A DNA stretch of 64,000 bases from Stutzerimonas stutzeri (GCF_038561965.1 NZ_CP139348.1:3720001-3784000), one strand, 5' to 3'; positions 9,236-18,190 are shown, numbered from the stretch's first letter. Made by a program: numbers and translations. The notes: a model not told the origin generated them from the letters alone.

Positions 9236-10221
9236 TGACTCACCTCCGCTGCGGGCGCCGCCAGGGGTTCGGCAGCTGGCTGGGCGCCGCCAGATCCAGC
9301 GTCAACCGGCGCAGCTGACGCCTCTTCGCCTTCGGCAGCCGCTTTCTGGTCGGCATCAGCCTGCGCTTCTGCCGCCGCCGCCGCACGCTCTTCGGGTGTC
9401 CGCGAGTCGCTGAAGACGAGCATCAAATAGCGACTGCGATTGAGCATCGCGGTCGGCACCGCCCGCACGATGGCGAACGGTTGACCGGACCCATGCACCA
9501 CCTCGGTCACCTGCGCCACCGGATAACCGCTTGGGAAGCGCTGACCAAGCCCGGAACTGACTAGCAGATCCCCAGCTTTGACGTCTGCGGTTTCGGCTAC
9601 ATGGCGCAACTCCAGATAGTCTGGGTTGCCGGTCCCTACCGCGATGGCGCGCAGGCCATTGCGATTGACCTGAACCGGAATGCTGTGAGTGACATCGGTC
9701 AACAGCAGCACGCGTGCAGCGTAAGGCAGCACCTCGACCACCTGCCCCATCAGGCCGCTGGCATCGAGTACCGGCTGCCCCATGAACACCCCATCCTTCT
9801 CGCCCTTGTCGATCAGAATGCGATGGGTGAACGGGTTCGGGTCGAGACCGATCAGTTCGGCAACGATGACCTTGTCGTCCACCAGCGCCGCCGAATTGAG
9901 CAACTCACGCAGCCGTACGTTCTGCTCGGTGAGCATCGCCAGTTTCTGCAGGCGTCGCTGCATCAGCAATGCCTCGGCTTTGAGCTTCTCGTTCTCCGCC
10001 ATCAGGCTATTGCTGCTGGCGATCTGCTCGGTCGTGCCTCGCCAGATTCGCACCGGCATGTCGGCGACCCAGTAGAACGGCGTCAGCACCAGTCCCATCT
10101 GACTGCGCACCGTCTTCAACGCCTCGAAGCGCGCATCCACCACCATCAGCACGACACAAAGCACGACGAACACCAGCAGGCGCACACCGAGCAAAGGTCC
10201 TTTGGCAAATAGCGGCTTGAT
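9232..10221 (-). CDS. mreC: Rod shape-determining protein MreC, apparent ATC start
   Basis: MreC is a bitopic elongasome scaffold. It has one N-terminal membrane helix (LLVFVVLCVVLMVVDARF), then a coiled coil (about 65-110) and a beta-barrel periplasmic domain (for example GLDPNPFTHRILIDKG). The C-terminus is an Ala/Glu-rich tail. No ATG or GTG is in frame near the 5' end. The first TTG (10194) would remove IKPLFAKGP, which corresponds to the KPIFSRGP start of E. coli MreC. An ATC codon at 10219-10221 gives the full N-terminus and lies 7 bases after a GAGGT ribosome-binding sequence. I therefore annotate from ATC (329 residues); TTG at 10194 is the fallback. Confidence 0.9.
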   Translation of the reverse strand: MKPLFAKGPLLGVRLLVFVVLCVVLMVVDARFEALKTVRSQMGLVLTPFYWVADMPVRIWRGTTEQIASSNSLMAENEKLKAEALLMQRRLQKLAMLTEQNVRLRELLNSAALVDDKVIVAELIGLDPNPFTHRILIDKGEKDGVFMGQPVLDASGLMGQVVEVLPYAARVLLLTDVTHSIPVQVNRNGLRAIAVGTGNPDYLELRHVAETADVKAGDLLVSSGLGQRFPSGYPVAQVTEVVHGSGQPFAIVRAVPTAMLNRSRYLMLVFSDSRTPEERAAAAAEAQADADQKAAAEGEEASAAPVDAGSGGAQPAAEPLAAPAAEVSQ

Positions 10222-10320
10222 TGCAACTACCTCACGAGTAAAAGCTTGAGACTAAACGCGACAAGCCGAAAGCCGGCGCGACCGGATCTTTCGGCTTGTC
10301 ATGAGCACAGCAGCGCAGGC

Positions 10321-11358
10321 TCACTCAGTGGACAGCAGATCCATAGCGTGACGGTCCATCATCTCCAGGGCACGACCGCCACCACGGGCCACACAGGTCA
10401 GCGGCTCTTCGGCGACGATTACCGGCAGACCGGTTTCCTGCGCCAGCAGCTTGTCGAGATCACGCAGCAGAGCGCCACCACCAGTGAGCACCAGACCGCG
10501 CTCAGCGATGTCGGAAGCGAGTTCTGGCGGAGATTGCTCCAGCGCACTCTTGACTGCCTGAACGATGGTTGCCAGCGACTCCTGCAGGGCTTCGAGCACT
10601 TCGTTGGAGTTCAAGGTGAACGCGCGCGGCACGCCTTCGGCAAGGTTGCGACCACGAACGTCCACTTCGCGGACTTCGCCACCTGGGAATGCAGTGCCGA
10701 TTTCTTGCTTGATGCGCTCCGCGGTGGATTCGCCGATCAGACTGCCATAGTTGCGGCGCACGTAGGTCACGATGGACTCGTCGAAACGATCACCGCCGAC
10801 CCGCACGGATTCAGCGTAAACCACCCCATTGAGGGAGATCAGCGCGATCTCGGTGGTGCCGCCACCGATGTCCACGACCATCGAGCCACGCGCTTCGTCG
10901 ACCGGCAGGCCGGCACCGATCGCCGCAGCCATTGGCTCCTCGATCAGGAACACTTCGCGGGCACCGGCACCCAGTGCCGATTCACGGATGGCACGGCGCT
11001 CGACCTGGGTCGATTTGCAAGGCACGCAGATCAGAACGCGCGGGCTCGGCTGCAGGAAGCTGTTCTCATGCACCTTGTTGATGAAGTACTGCAGCATCTT
11101 TTCGCAGACGCTGAAGTCGGCGATTACGCCGTCCTTCATCGGACGAATCGCGTTGATGTTGCCTGGGGTGCGGCCCAGCATGCGCTTGGCTTCGGTGCCT
11201 ACGGCGACAACGCTTTTCTGGTTGCCGTGGGTACGGATGGCGACCACGGAAGGCTCATCGAGAACGATGCCGCGATCGCGCACATAAATAAGGGTATTGG
11301 CAGTGCCCAGGTCGATCGACAGATCACTGGAAAACATGCCACGCAGTTTCTTGAACAT
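10321..11358 (-). CDS. mreB: Rod shape-determining protein MreB (bacterial actin)
   Basis: A 345-residue actin-fold ATPase forming membrane-associated filaments that organise lateral wall synthesis. Visible elements are MFKKLRGMFSSDLSIDLGTANT (short membrane-binding N-terminus plus phosphate-1 loop, read here as two pieces: MFKKLRGMF and SDLSIDLGTANT), the phosphate-2 loop VDIGGGTTEIA and the adenosine loop LTGGGALL. I start at MFKKLRG, the conserved family start, not at an in-frame ATG seven codons upstream. It is the first gene of the minus-strand mre string; its promoter lies in the divergent gap facing gatC. Confidence 0.96.
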   Translation of the reverse strand: MFKKLRGMFSSDLSIDLGTANTLIYVRDRGIVLDEPSVVAIRTHGNQKSVVAVGTEAKRMLGRTPGNINAIRPMKDGVIADFSVCEKMLQYFINKVHENSFLQPSPRVLICVPCKSTQVERRAIRESALGAGAREVFLIEEPMAAAIGAGLPVDEARGSMVVDIGGGTTEIALISLNGVVYAESVRVGGDRFDESIVTYVRRNYGSLIGESTAERIKQEIGTAFPGGEVREVDVRGRNLAEGVPRAFTLNSNEVLEALQESLATIVQAVKSALEQSPPELASDIAERGLVLTGGGALLRDLDKLLAQETGLPVIVAEEPLTCVARGGGRALEMMDRHAMDLLSTE

Positions 11359-11677
11359 GGGAAAAGGGCCCTGGGGCAAACGCGTGGGGAAAAAAGTGCC
11401 GCAAACTCTAACAATGGTGGGAAGTTAGGGCAAGGTGAGAGTCCGCCCGCATAGCGCCAGACGTGAGCCATTGCGCGCTAGATCGCAAGTTGGTGGCCGA
11501 GCCTCATCCTAAGGCCAGGTGCCGCGCCCACGCTACCGATAACCGCTCCGGGCATGTAAGATTGGCGGCTTTTCCGGGCCCGAAAGCCCATTGCGGCGGC
11601 TCGTCCCGTGCCGCCATGCGCCCCGTCCAGTCGACGGAAGGTGCAGCCCCCGATTCGCTTTCCGCTGGAGATACCCG
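11359..11677. promoter_or_regulatory. Divergent promoter region between mreB and gatC
   Basis: A 319-base gap with no gene that I can support. It must carry the divergent promoters for the mreB string (minus) and gatCAB (plus). A TAAGAT hexamer at about 11558-11563 is a possible -10 for gatC, but the matching -35 is poor, so I do not assign exact promoters. No riboswitch or T-box-like fold is recognised. Confidence 0.5.
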
Positions 11678-11965
11678 ATGGCGCTTGAACGCACCGAGGT
11701 AGAAAAGATCGCTCACCTGGCCCGTCTGGGCCTGTCTGACGCCGACCTGCCCCGCACCACCGAGACCCTCAACAACATTCTTGGCCTGATCGATCGCATG
11801 CAGGCGGTCGACACCACCGGTATCGAACCGTTGGCCCACCCGCTGGAAACGACCCAGCGGCTGCGTACCGATGCGGTTACCGAAACCAATCAGCGCGACG
11901 CCTATCAGGCCATCGCGCCCGCCGTGGAAGATGGTCTCTATCTGGTTCCGCGAGTGATCGAGTGA
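11678..11965 (+). CDS. gatC: Asp-tRNA(Asn)/Glu-tRNA(Gln) amidotransferase subunit C
   Basis: A 95-residue GatC beginning MALERTEVEKIAHLARLGLS, the usual family start, preceded by TGGAG. GatC wraps around GatA and GatB and stabilises the heterotrimer. The motifs LNNILGLIDRM and EPLAHPLETTQRLR are characteristic. It is the first gene of gatCAB; its stop lies 15 bases before the chosen gatA start. Confidence 0.95.
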   Translation: MALERTEVEKIAHLARLGLSDADLPRTTETLNNILGLIDRMQAVDTTGIEPLAHPLETTQRLRTDAVTETNQRDAYQAIAPAVEDGLYLVPRVIE

Positions 11966-11979
11966 TGAAGGACACCGAT

Positions 11980-13431
11980 ATGCACAACCTGACGCTTGCC
12001 GAGATCGCCCGCAACCTTGCCGAGAAGCGCTTCTCGGCCGAGGAACTGACCCGCACGATGCTGGCTCGCATCGAGCAGCTCGACCCGCAGCTCAACGCCT
12101 TCATCAGTGTTACCGACGCGCTCGCCATCGAACAAGCCAAGGCTGCCGATGCGCGCCGCGCCGCCGGTGAAAACGGTGCACTGCTCGGTGCGCCGATCGG
12201 TCACAAGGATTTGTTCTGCACCCGCGGCATCCGCACCAGCTGCGGCTCAAAGATTCTCGACAACTTCAAAGCCCCGTACGACGCCACCGTTGTGGAAAGG
12301 CTCGCAGCCGCCGGCACGGTCACGCTCGGCAAGCTGAACATGGACGAATTCGCCATGGGCTCAGCCAACGAATCGAGCTATTACGGCCCAGTGAAGAACC
12401 CTTGGGATCTGACCCGTGTCCCGGGCGGCTCCTCGGGCGGTTCCGCCGCGGCCATTGCAGCCCGCCTGCTGCCAGCCGCAACCGGCACCGACACCGGCGG
12501 CTCGATCCGTCAGCCAGCCGCGTTGACCAATCTCACCGGCCTCAAACCCACCTACGGCCGCGTGTCGCGCTGGGGCATGGTGGCCTACGCATCGAGCCTC
12601 GACCAAGGCGGGCCCATGGCACGCACAGCCGAAGACTGCGCGCTGCTGCTGTCGGCCATGGCCGGCTTCGATGCCAAGGACTCCACCAGCGTCGATCAGC
12701 CGCTGGACGACTACCTCGCTGCATTGAGCCAGCCGCTCGCCGGGCTGCGCATCGGTCTGCCGAAGGAGTATTTCGGCGCTGGCCTAGATCCGAAGATCGC
12801 TGACGCCGTCATGGCATCCGTCGAGGAACTGAAGAAGCTCGGCGCCACGGTCAAGGAAATCAGCCTGCCGAACATGCAGCATGCGATTCCTTCCTATTAT
12901 GTAATCGCGCCGGCCGAGGCCTCTTCCAACCTCTCGCGCTTCGATGGCGTGCGCTTCGGCTATCGCTGCGAAAACCCGGCCGACCTCACCGACCTCTACA
13001 AGCGCTCGCGCGCCGAAGGCTTCGGCGACGAGGTCAAACGACGCATCATGGTCGGCACCTACGCGCTGTCGGCCGGTTACTACGATGCCTACTACCTCAA
13101 GGCGCAGAAGATCCGTCGGCTGATCAAGCAGGACTTCGTCGATGCCTTCGAGCAAGTCGACGTGATTCTCGGCCCGACCACGCCGAACCTGGCCTGGAAG
13201 TTGAGCGAGAAGAACGCCGATCCGGTGTCCGCCTACCTCGAAGACATCTACACCATCACCGCCAACCTGGCTGGTATCCCGGGCCTGTCGATGCCGGCCG
13301 GCTTCATCGATGGCTTGCCGGTGGGTGTGCAGCTGCTCGCCCCGTACTTCCAGGAAGCGCGCCTGCTCAACGTGGCGCACCAGTATCAACAAGTCACCGA
13401 TTGGCACATGCGCGCCCCGGCCGGATTCTGA
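11980..13431 (+). CDS. gatA: Asp-tRNA(Asn)/Glu-tRNA(Gln) amidotransferase subunit A
   Basis: The amidase subunit (483 residues) that releases ammonia from glutamine for conversion of Glu-tRNA(Gln) to Gln-tRNA(Gln). The amidase-signature Ser-cisSer-Lys triad is present: Lys76 in IGHKDLF, Ser151 in PGGSSGGS and Ser175 in TDTGGSIRQPA. I start at MHNLTLAEIAR because AAGGA stands seven bases upstream and relatives begin there. In-frame ATG and GTG codons at 11965 and 11962 overlap the gatC stop and are less likely. Confidence 0.96.
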   Translation: MHNLTLAEIARNLAEKRFSAEELTRTMLARIEQLDPQLNAFISVTDALAIEQAKAADARRAAGENGALLGAPIGHKDLFCTRGIRTSCGSKILDNFKAPYDATVVERLAAAGTVTLGKLNMDEFAMGSANESSYYGPVKNPWDLTRVPGGSSGGSAAAIAARLLPAATGTDTGGSIRQPAALTNLTGLKPTYGRVSRWGMVAYASSLDQGGPMARTAEDCALLLSAMAGFDAKDSTSVDQPLDDYLAALSQPLAGLRIGLPKEYFGAGLDPKIADAVMASVEELKKLGATVKEISLPNMQHAIPSYYVIAPAEASSNLSRFDGVRFGYRCENPADLTDLYKRSRAEGFGDEVKRRIMVGTYALSAGYYDAYYLKAQKIRRLIKQDFVDAFEQVDVILGPTTPNLAWKLSEKNADPVSAYLEDIYTITANLAGIPGLSMPAGFIDGLPVGVQLLAPYFQEARLLNVAHQYQQVTDWHMRAPAGF

Positions 13432-13442
13432 GGAGATTGAAG

Positions 13443-14888
13443 ATGCAATGGGAAACCGTGATCGGGCTGGAGATTCACGCACAGCTCGCAACCCAGTCGA
13501 AGATCTTTTCCGGCAGCGCCACCACGTTCGGCGCCGAACCCAACACCCAGGCCAGCCTGGTCGACCTCGGCATGCCAGGCACCCTGCCGGTGCTCAACGC
13601 CGAAGCCGTGCGGATGGCCTGCAAGTTCGGCCTGGCGATTGATGCGGAGATCGCCGAAAAGAACGTCTTTGCGCGCAAGAATTACTTCTACCCGGACCTT
13701 CCGAAGGGCTACCAGACCAGCCAAATGGATCATCCCATCGTCGGCAAGGGCTTCCTCGATATCACCTTGGAAGACGGCAGCACCCGGCGTATCGGCATTA
13801 CCCGCGCACACCTGGAAGAGGACGCCGGCAAGAGCCTGCACGAAGACTTCCACGGCATGAGCGGCATTGACCTGAACCGCGCCGGCACGCCGCTACTGGA
13901 GATCGTCTCCGAGCCGGATATCCGCTCGGCCAAGGAAGCCGTTGCCTATGTGAAGGCCATTCACGCACTGGTGCGCTACCTCGATATTTGCGACGGCAAC
14001 ATGGCCGAAGGCTCGTTGCGCTGCGACTGCAACGTTTCGGTGCGGCCCAAGGGCCAGACCGAGTTCGGCACCCGCGCCGAGATCAAGAACGTCAACTCCT
14101 TCCGCTTCATCGAGAAGGCGATCAATCACGAAGTGCAGCGGCAGATCGAGCTGATCGAAGACGGCGGCAAGGTAGTCCAGGAAACCCGCCTGTACGACCC
14201 GAGCAAGGACGAAACGCGCTCAATGCGCAGCAAGGAAGAAGCCAACGACTATCGCTACTTCCCCTGCCCCGACCTGCTGCCGGTAGTGATCGAGCAAAGT
14301 TTCCTCGACGACATCCGCGCCAACCTGCCGGAGCTGCCTGTAGAGAAGCGTGCGCGCTTCGAACGCGAGTTCGGCCTGTCGACCTATGATGCCGACGTAT
14401 TGGCTGCCAGCCGCGAACTGGCCGACTACTTCGAGGCGGTCAACTCCGTCTGTGGCGACGCCAAGCTGTCAGCCAACTGGGTCATGGGCGAGCTTTCAAG
14501 CTTGCTCAACAAGGACAACCTGGAAATCGAGCAGTCGCCGGTCTCGGCCGAGCAGCTCGGCGGCATGATTCAGCGCATCAAGGACAATACGATCAGCGGC
14601 AAGATCGCCAAAATGGTCTTCGAAGCCATGGCGGCAGGCGAAGGTTCGGCCGATGAAATCATCGAGAAGAAGGGCCTCAAGCAAGTCACCGACTCTGGTG
14701 CTATCGAGGCAATGCTGGACGAGGTGCTAGCGGCCAACGCCGAGCAGGTCGAACAGTACCGTGCCAGCGACGAGGCCAAGCGCGGCAAGATGTTCGGCTT
14801 CTTCGTCGGCCAGGCAATGAAAGCATCCAAAGGCAAGGCGAACCCGGGCCAGGTGAACCAACTGCTGAAGGAAAAGCTCGAAGGCTAA
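13443..14888 (+). CDS. gatB: Asp-tRNA(Asn)/Glu-tRNA(Gln) amidotransferase subunit B
   Basis: A 481-residue GatB that binds the mischarged tRNA and phosphorylates its amino-acid side chain before amidation. It starts MQWETVIGLEIHAQL after GAGGAGATTGAAG. The GatB signature is clear in FYPDLPKGYQTSQ, GIDLNRAGTPLLEIV and EIKNVNSFRFIEKAI. The YqeY-like C-terminal helical domain that contacts tRNA is present and complete. It follows gatA by 11 bases. Confidence 0.96.
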   Translation: MQWETVIGLEIHAQLATQSKIFSGSATTFGAEPNTQASLVDLGMPGTLPVLNAEAVRMACKFGLAIDAEIAEKNVFARKNYFYPDLPKGYQTSQMDHPIVGKGFLDITLEDGSTRRIGITRAHLEEDAGKSLHEDFHGMSGIDLNRAGTPLLEIVSEPDIRSAKEAVAYVKAIHALVRYLDICDGNMAEGSLRCDCNVSVRPKGQTEFGTRAEIKNVNSFRFIEKAINHEVQRQIELIEDGGKVVQETRLYDPSKDETRSMRSKEEANDYRYFPCPDLLPVVIEQSFLDDIRANLPELPVEKRARFEREFGLSTYDADVLAASRELADYFEAVNSVCGDAKLSANWVMGELSSLLNKDNLEIEQSPVSAEQLGGMIQRIKDNTISGKIAKMVFEAMAAGEGSADEIIEKKGLKQVTDSGAIEAMLDEVLAANAEQVEQYRASDEAKRGKMFGFFVGQAMKASKGKANPGQVNQLLKEKLEG

Positions 14889-14905
14889 GCTGAGCGATAG
14901 CCGTC

Positions 14906-14932
14906 CCGCGATTGCACTCGCTGCAATCGCGG
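14906..14932 (+). terminator. Stem-loop after gatB
   Basis: CCGCGATTGCA (14906-14916) and TGCAATCGCGG (14922-14932) form a perfect 11-bp stem with a CTCGC loop shortly after the gatB stop. There is no U-tract, so it may act as a weak or Rho-assisted 3' end or as an mRNA-stabilising hairpin. Confidence 0.5.
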
Positions 14933-15029
14933 ACATCACCACCCCATGCTCCCGGCACTGCACGAACGTCGCTACACCTGCCGCGGGCCATCGCCGACTC
15001 AGCGATCGACCCAACGGAAGGATTGCGCC

Positions 15030-15434
15030 ATGCGACTGACACGCCTCACTGCCATGCTGCTTCTGGCCCTGCTGGCCGGCGGTTGCGCCGATCGCCAATC
15101 AACGCAACCAACCAAGGCGCCGCCAGCCACTGAGGATCGCTTCAGCCAGAGCGGCAAGGCCTCGTATTACGCGCGGATGCATCACGGCCAGCTCACCGCT
15201 AATGGCGAAACCCACGATCAGAACGCCCTGGTAGCGGCGCATCGTAGCCTTCCGTTCGGCACCAGAGTACGTGTCACCAACGAACAGAACGGTAAGCAAG
15301 TGGTGGTACGCATCAATGACCGCGGGCCGTTCCGCCGTGGCCGCATCATCGACCTCTCCCGCGCAGCCGCAACGCAACTGGATATGTTGCAAAGTGGCGT
15401 GGCCCGCGTACGTATCGAAACCGTTCATGAATGA
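15030..15434 (+). CDS. RlpA-like septal ring lipoprotein (double-psi beta-barrel)
   Basis: A 134-residue lipoprotein with signal peptide and lipobox LAGGC (lipidated Cys19), so it is exported and membrane-anchored. The rest is one RlpA-type double-psi beta-barrel domain: KASYYARMHHGQLTANGE, LPFGTRVRVTN and VVVRINDRGPFRRGRIIDLS. RlpA of P. aeruginosa is a lytic transglycosylase acting on denuded glycan strands. This protein lacks the SPOR domain of full RlpA, so it is a short paralogue whose activity is not certain. GGAAGGA precedes the start. Confidence 0.88.
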   Translation: MRLTRLTAMLLLALLAGGCADRQSTQPTKAPPATEDRFSQSGKASYYARMHHGQLTANGETHDQNALVAAHRSLPFGTRVRVTNEQNGKQVVVRINDRGPFRRGRIIDLSRAAATQLDMLQSGVARVRIETVHE

Positions 15435-15494
15435 AAAACCCTTGATCCCGACGCCAGCTGGCAGCGCTGAACCTGTTTTGAAAGGAGCGCTCGC

Positions 15495-16580
15495 ATGTCT
15501 ATGGTGACCTTCGGCTATCTGCTCGGCGGGCTGGTGCTGCTCGTGGTGGGTGCCGAGTCGCTGGTCCGCGGGGCAGCCAAGCTGGCCAGCCGCTTCGGTA
15601 TTCCGCCGCTGATCATCGGCCTGACAGTGGTCGCCTTTGGCACCAGCGCACCGGAAACGGCGGTCAGTGTGCAGGCCTCGCTGAGCGGAAGCGGGGATAT
15701 CGCCGTGGGCAACGTCATTGGCAGCAACATCGCCAATATCCTGTTGATTCTCGGCCTCTCCGCGCTGATCGCCCCGCTGGTCGTGTCCCGGCAACTAATT
15801 CGCCTGGACGTCCCGGTGATGATAGGCGCCGGTCTGCTCTGCTATGGCCTGGCGTGGAATGGGAGCATCAGCCGCTTGGACGGTACGCTTCTGCTCGTAG
15901 CTCTGGTCGGTTACACACTGTTTCTGGTGGTCGCCAGCAGACGAGAAAAGCCGGTCACAGCGGTCGATGAGTTCGCCGCGGAATTCGGCCCTACCGATGC
16001 CGAAAAGCCGTATGCCTGGGTGCTTCAGCTGCTATTGATCGTGCTTGGCCTTGGCCTGCTGGTCGGCGGCTCTAACCTGCTGATCGAAGGGGCCGTGGGT
16101 CTGGCTCGCACACTGGGTTTATCGGAGCTGGTCATCGGCCTGACGGTGGTGGCGATCGGCACCTCGATGCCGGAGCTGGCGACGTCTGTACTGGCTGTTA
16201 TCAAAGGCGAGCGCGACATCGCCGTCGGCAATGTGGTGGGCAGCTGCATCTTCAATCTGCTGCTAGTGCTGGGCGCAGGTGCCGCAGTCTCCGCAGATGG
16301 CCTATCCATTTCACCCAACGCGCAGTCGTTCGACTTTCCGGTGATGCTGGCCGTATTCGTCGCTTGCCTGCCAATTTTCTTTTCCGGCTACTGCATTCGC
16401 CGCTGGGAAGGGCTGCTGTTCTTCGCCTACTACCTGGCCTACACGCTCTACCTGGTGATGTTCGCCACGGGCCTTGGCGCCATCGAGTTGCTGCGCGATG
16501 CGATGCTCTGGTTCGCCTTCCCCTTGACGGCCGTCACGCTTTTGGTGATCTTCCTGCGCGCCTGGCAGCGCCAGCGCTGA
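15495..16580 (+). CDS. Calcium/sodium antiporter (CaCA family, YrbG-like), copy 1
   Basis: A 361-residue inner-membrane exchanger with about ten hydrophobic helices arranged as an inverted repeat. Both alpha-repeats are visible: VVAFGTSAPETAVSV in the first half and VVAIGTSMPELATSV in the second, each with the ion-coordinating acidic residue in the APE/MPE motif. The cytosolic loop between the halves is acidic and short. AAAGGAG precedes the ATG. It sits 60 bases after the RlpA-like gene and 40 before a close paralogue. Confidence 0.92.
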   Translation: MSMVTFGYLLGGLVLLVVGAESLVRGAAKLASRFGIPPLIIGLTVVAFGTSAPETAVSVQASLSGSGDIAVGNVIGSNIANILLILGLSALIAPLVVSRQLIRLDVPVMIGAGLLCYGLAWNGSISRLDGTLLLVALVGYTLFLVVASRREKPVTAVDEFAAEFGPTDAEKPYAWVLQLLLIVLGLGLLVGGSNLLIEGAVGLARTLGLSELVIGLTVVAIGTSMPELATSVLAVIKGERDIAVGNVVGSCIFNLLLVLGAGAAVSADGLSISPNAQSFDFPVMLAVFVACLPIFFSGYCIRRWEGLLFFAYYLAYTLYLVMFATGLGAIELLRDAMLWFAFPLTAVTLLVIFLRAWQRQR

Positions 16581-16620
16581 TTCCCCACCCTTTCAGATCT
16601 TTTTTGCGGAGCTCCACATC

Positions 16621-17712
16621 GTGACCCTGATGACTTTCGTCTACCTTATTGCCGGCCTGGTGCTGCTCGTTGCCGGTGCGGAGGTGCTGGTGCGCGGCGC
16701 AGCGAAGCTTGCCGCCCAGTTCGGCATCTCGCCTTTGGTCATCGGCCTTACCGTGGTCGCCTTCGGCACCAGCGCCCCGGAAACCGCGGTCAGCGTCCAG
16801 GCAGCATTCAACGGCAGCGGCGACATCGCCATCGGTAACGTGCTGGGCAGTAACATCGCCAACGTCCTGCTGATTCTTGGCATGACCGCGCTGGTCGCAC
16901 CGCTGGTGGTATCGCGTCAGCTGATTCGCCTCGACGTACCGATCATGATCGGCGCCAGCCTGGTCACCTTCGGCCTGGCCTGGGATGGCGAACTCAGCCG
17001 TCTCGATGGCGCCCTGCTGTTCACTGCGGTAGTGGTCTACACCCTGTTCTTGGTCATCAGCAGTCGGCGTGAGAAAAAAGCAGCCGACGCGGATGACGAG
17101 TTTGCCAAGGAGTTCGGCCTGAACGAGCAGGCCAAGCCCAACGCAGGGCTGATCAATGCCGGGTTGGTGATCGCAGGCCTGGTGCTGCTAGTCGTGGGCT
17201 CAAACTTCCTCGTCGAGGGCGCCGTCGCCCTGGCCCGCGCGCTCGGCCTGTCGGAGCTGGTTATCGGCTTGACAGTGATCGCCATCGGCACCTCGCTGCC
17301 GGAGCTGGCCACCTCGATCCTCGCAGCCTTCCGCGGTGAGCGCGATATCGCAGTCGGCAACATCGTCGGCAGCAACCTGTTCAACCTGCTTTGCGTACTC
17401 GGCCTGGCCTCGCTGGTGTCGCCGCAAGCAATCAGCGTATCGCCCAACGCACTGGCCTTCGACTTCCCAGTGATGATTGCGGTCGCGGTCGCCTGTCTGC
17501 CGATCTTCTTCACCGGTTACAGCATCAACCGTTGGGAAGGCGCGCTGTTCGTCGCCTATTACGCGGCATACACCCTATATCTGATCCTGGCCAGCACGGG
17601 CCGTCCGCTCGCTGAAACCTTCGGCGACGCCATGCTCGGCTACGCGCTGCCGCTGACAGTGGTTACCTTGCTGGTCATCACCGCCCGCGCCTGGAAAGCC
17701 CAGCGCCACTGA
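16621..17712 (+). CDS. Calcium/sodium antiporter (CaCA family, YrbG-like), copy 2
   Basis: A 363-residue paralogue of the preceding gene, nearly collinear with it through both alpha-repeats (GTSAPETAVSV and GTSLPELATSI). The start is GTG at 16621 after GCGGAG; an ATG at 16630 is an alternative. The two proteins differ most in the central loop and the second half, which suggests an old tandem duplication with some functional divergence (ion preference or affinity). No frameshift is seen and both copies look functional. Confidence 0.92.
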   Translation: MTLMTFVYLIAGLVLLVAGAEVLVRGAAKLAAQFGISPLVIGLTVVAFGTSAPETAVSVQAAFNGSGDIAIGNVLGSNIANVLLILGMTALVAPLVVSRQLIRLDVPIMIGASLVTFGLAWDGELSRLDGALLFTAVVVYTLFLVISSRREKKAADADDEFAKEFGLNEQAKPNAGLINAGLVIAGLVLLVVGSNFLVEGAVALARALGLSELVIGLTVIAIGTSLPELATSILAAFRGERDIAVGNIVGSNLFNLLCVLGLASLVSPQAISVSPNALAFDFPVMIAVAVACLPIFFTGYSINRWEGALFVAYYAAYTLYLILASTGRPLAETFGDAMLGYALPLTVVTLLVITARAWKAQRH

Positions 17713-17719
17713 TACCTCC

Positions 17720-17746
17720 GGGCGGGACTGCCTGACGAGCCCGCCC
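17720..17746. terminator. Hairpin between convergent antiporter and bactofilin genes
   Basis: GGGCGGG (17720-17726) pairs with CCCGCCC (17740-17746) in the 39-base gap between convergent genes. The position suits a bidirectional transcript end; there is no U-tract on either side. Confidence 0.45.
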
Positions 17747-17751
17747 TCGAC

Positions 17752-18174
17752 TCAACCTTCGCGAGCCTGCGGGCGCGGCAGTTCGAGCACCTGCGCGCTC
17801 TCTTCTTCGTCACCCATGCGGCTGAGCATGCCATCGACCACCGCGCCGTTTTCCATGCTCAGCTGGCGATAACGGATATTGCCGCGCACACGTGCATTGG
17901 AGTGCAGCTCGAGCAGGTGTTCGACCACCAGGTCGCCGACGATGGTGCCGTCGATCAGCGCATCGTAGCTACTGACGTTTCCTTCGATCCTGCCCTCTGC
18001 ACTGAGCGCCAGCAGGCTGTGCGTACCGGGCTTGTGGCGGACATTGCCGCGCACCTCGCCGCTGACCTTCAGCCCTTCTTCGAACGCCACATCCCCGACC
18101 AATGCCAGGTTTCCGGAAATCAGGCTGGAAAACTGGTCAATGGTGACGCGGGATTCGGACTTCTTCTTGAACAT
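17752..18174 (-). CDS. Bactofilin (polymer-forming cytoskeletal protein)
   Basis: A 140-residue bactofilin: short N-terminus MFKKKSESRVTID, then a right-handed beta-helix core with regularly spaced hydrophobic turns (GDVAFEEGLKVSGEVRGNV, RIEGNVSSYDALIDGTIVGD). Bactofilins self-assemble without nucleotide into membrane-bound filaments that localise wall enzymes. Two ATGs stand together at 18177 and 18174; TGGAG is better spaced to the second. It follows an M23 peptidase and a coiled-coil membrane protein on the same strand, the type of partnership known for CcmA/Csd1 in Helicobacter. Confidence 0.92.
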   Translation of the reverse strand: MFKKKSESRVTIDQFSSLISGNLALVGDVAFEEGLKVSGEVRGNVRHKPGTHSLLALSAEGRIEGNVSSYDALIDGTIVGDLVVEHLLELHSNARVRGNIRYRQLSMENGAVVDGMLSRMGDEEESAQVLELPRPQAREG

Positions 18175-18190
18175 CATCTACTCCAGAAAG

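Noticed and set aside
10246..11454. 402-codon open frame opposite mreB
   Set aside because: MreB on the minus strand is unmistakable and the antisense product shows no family features.
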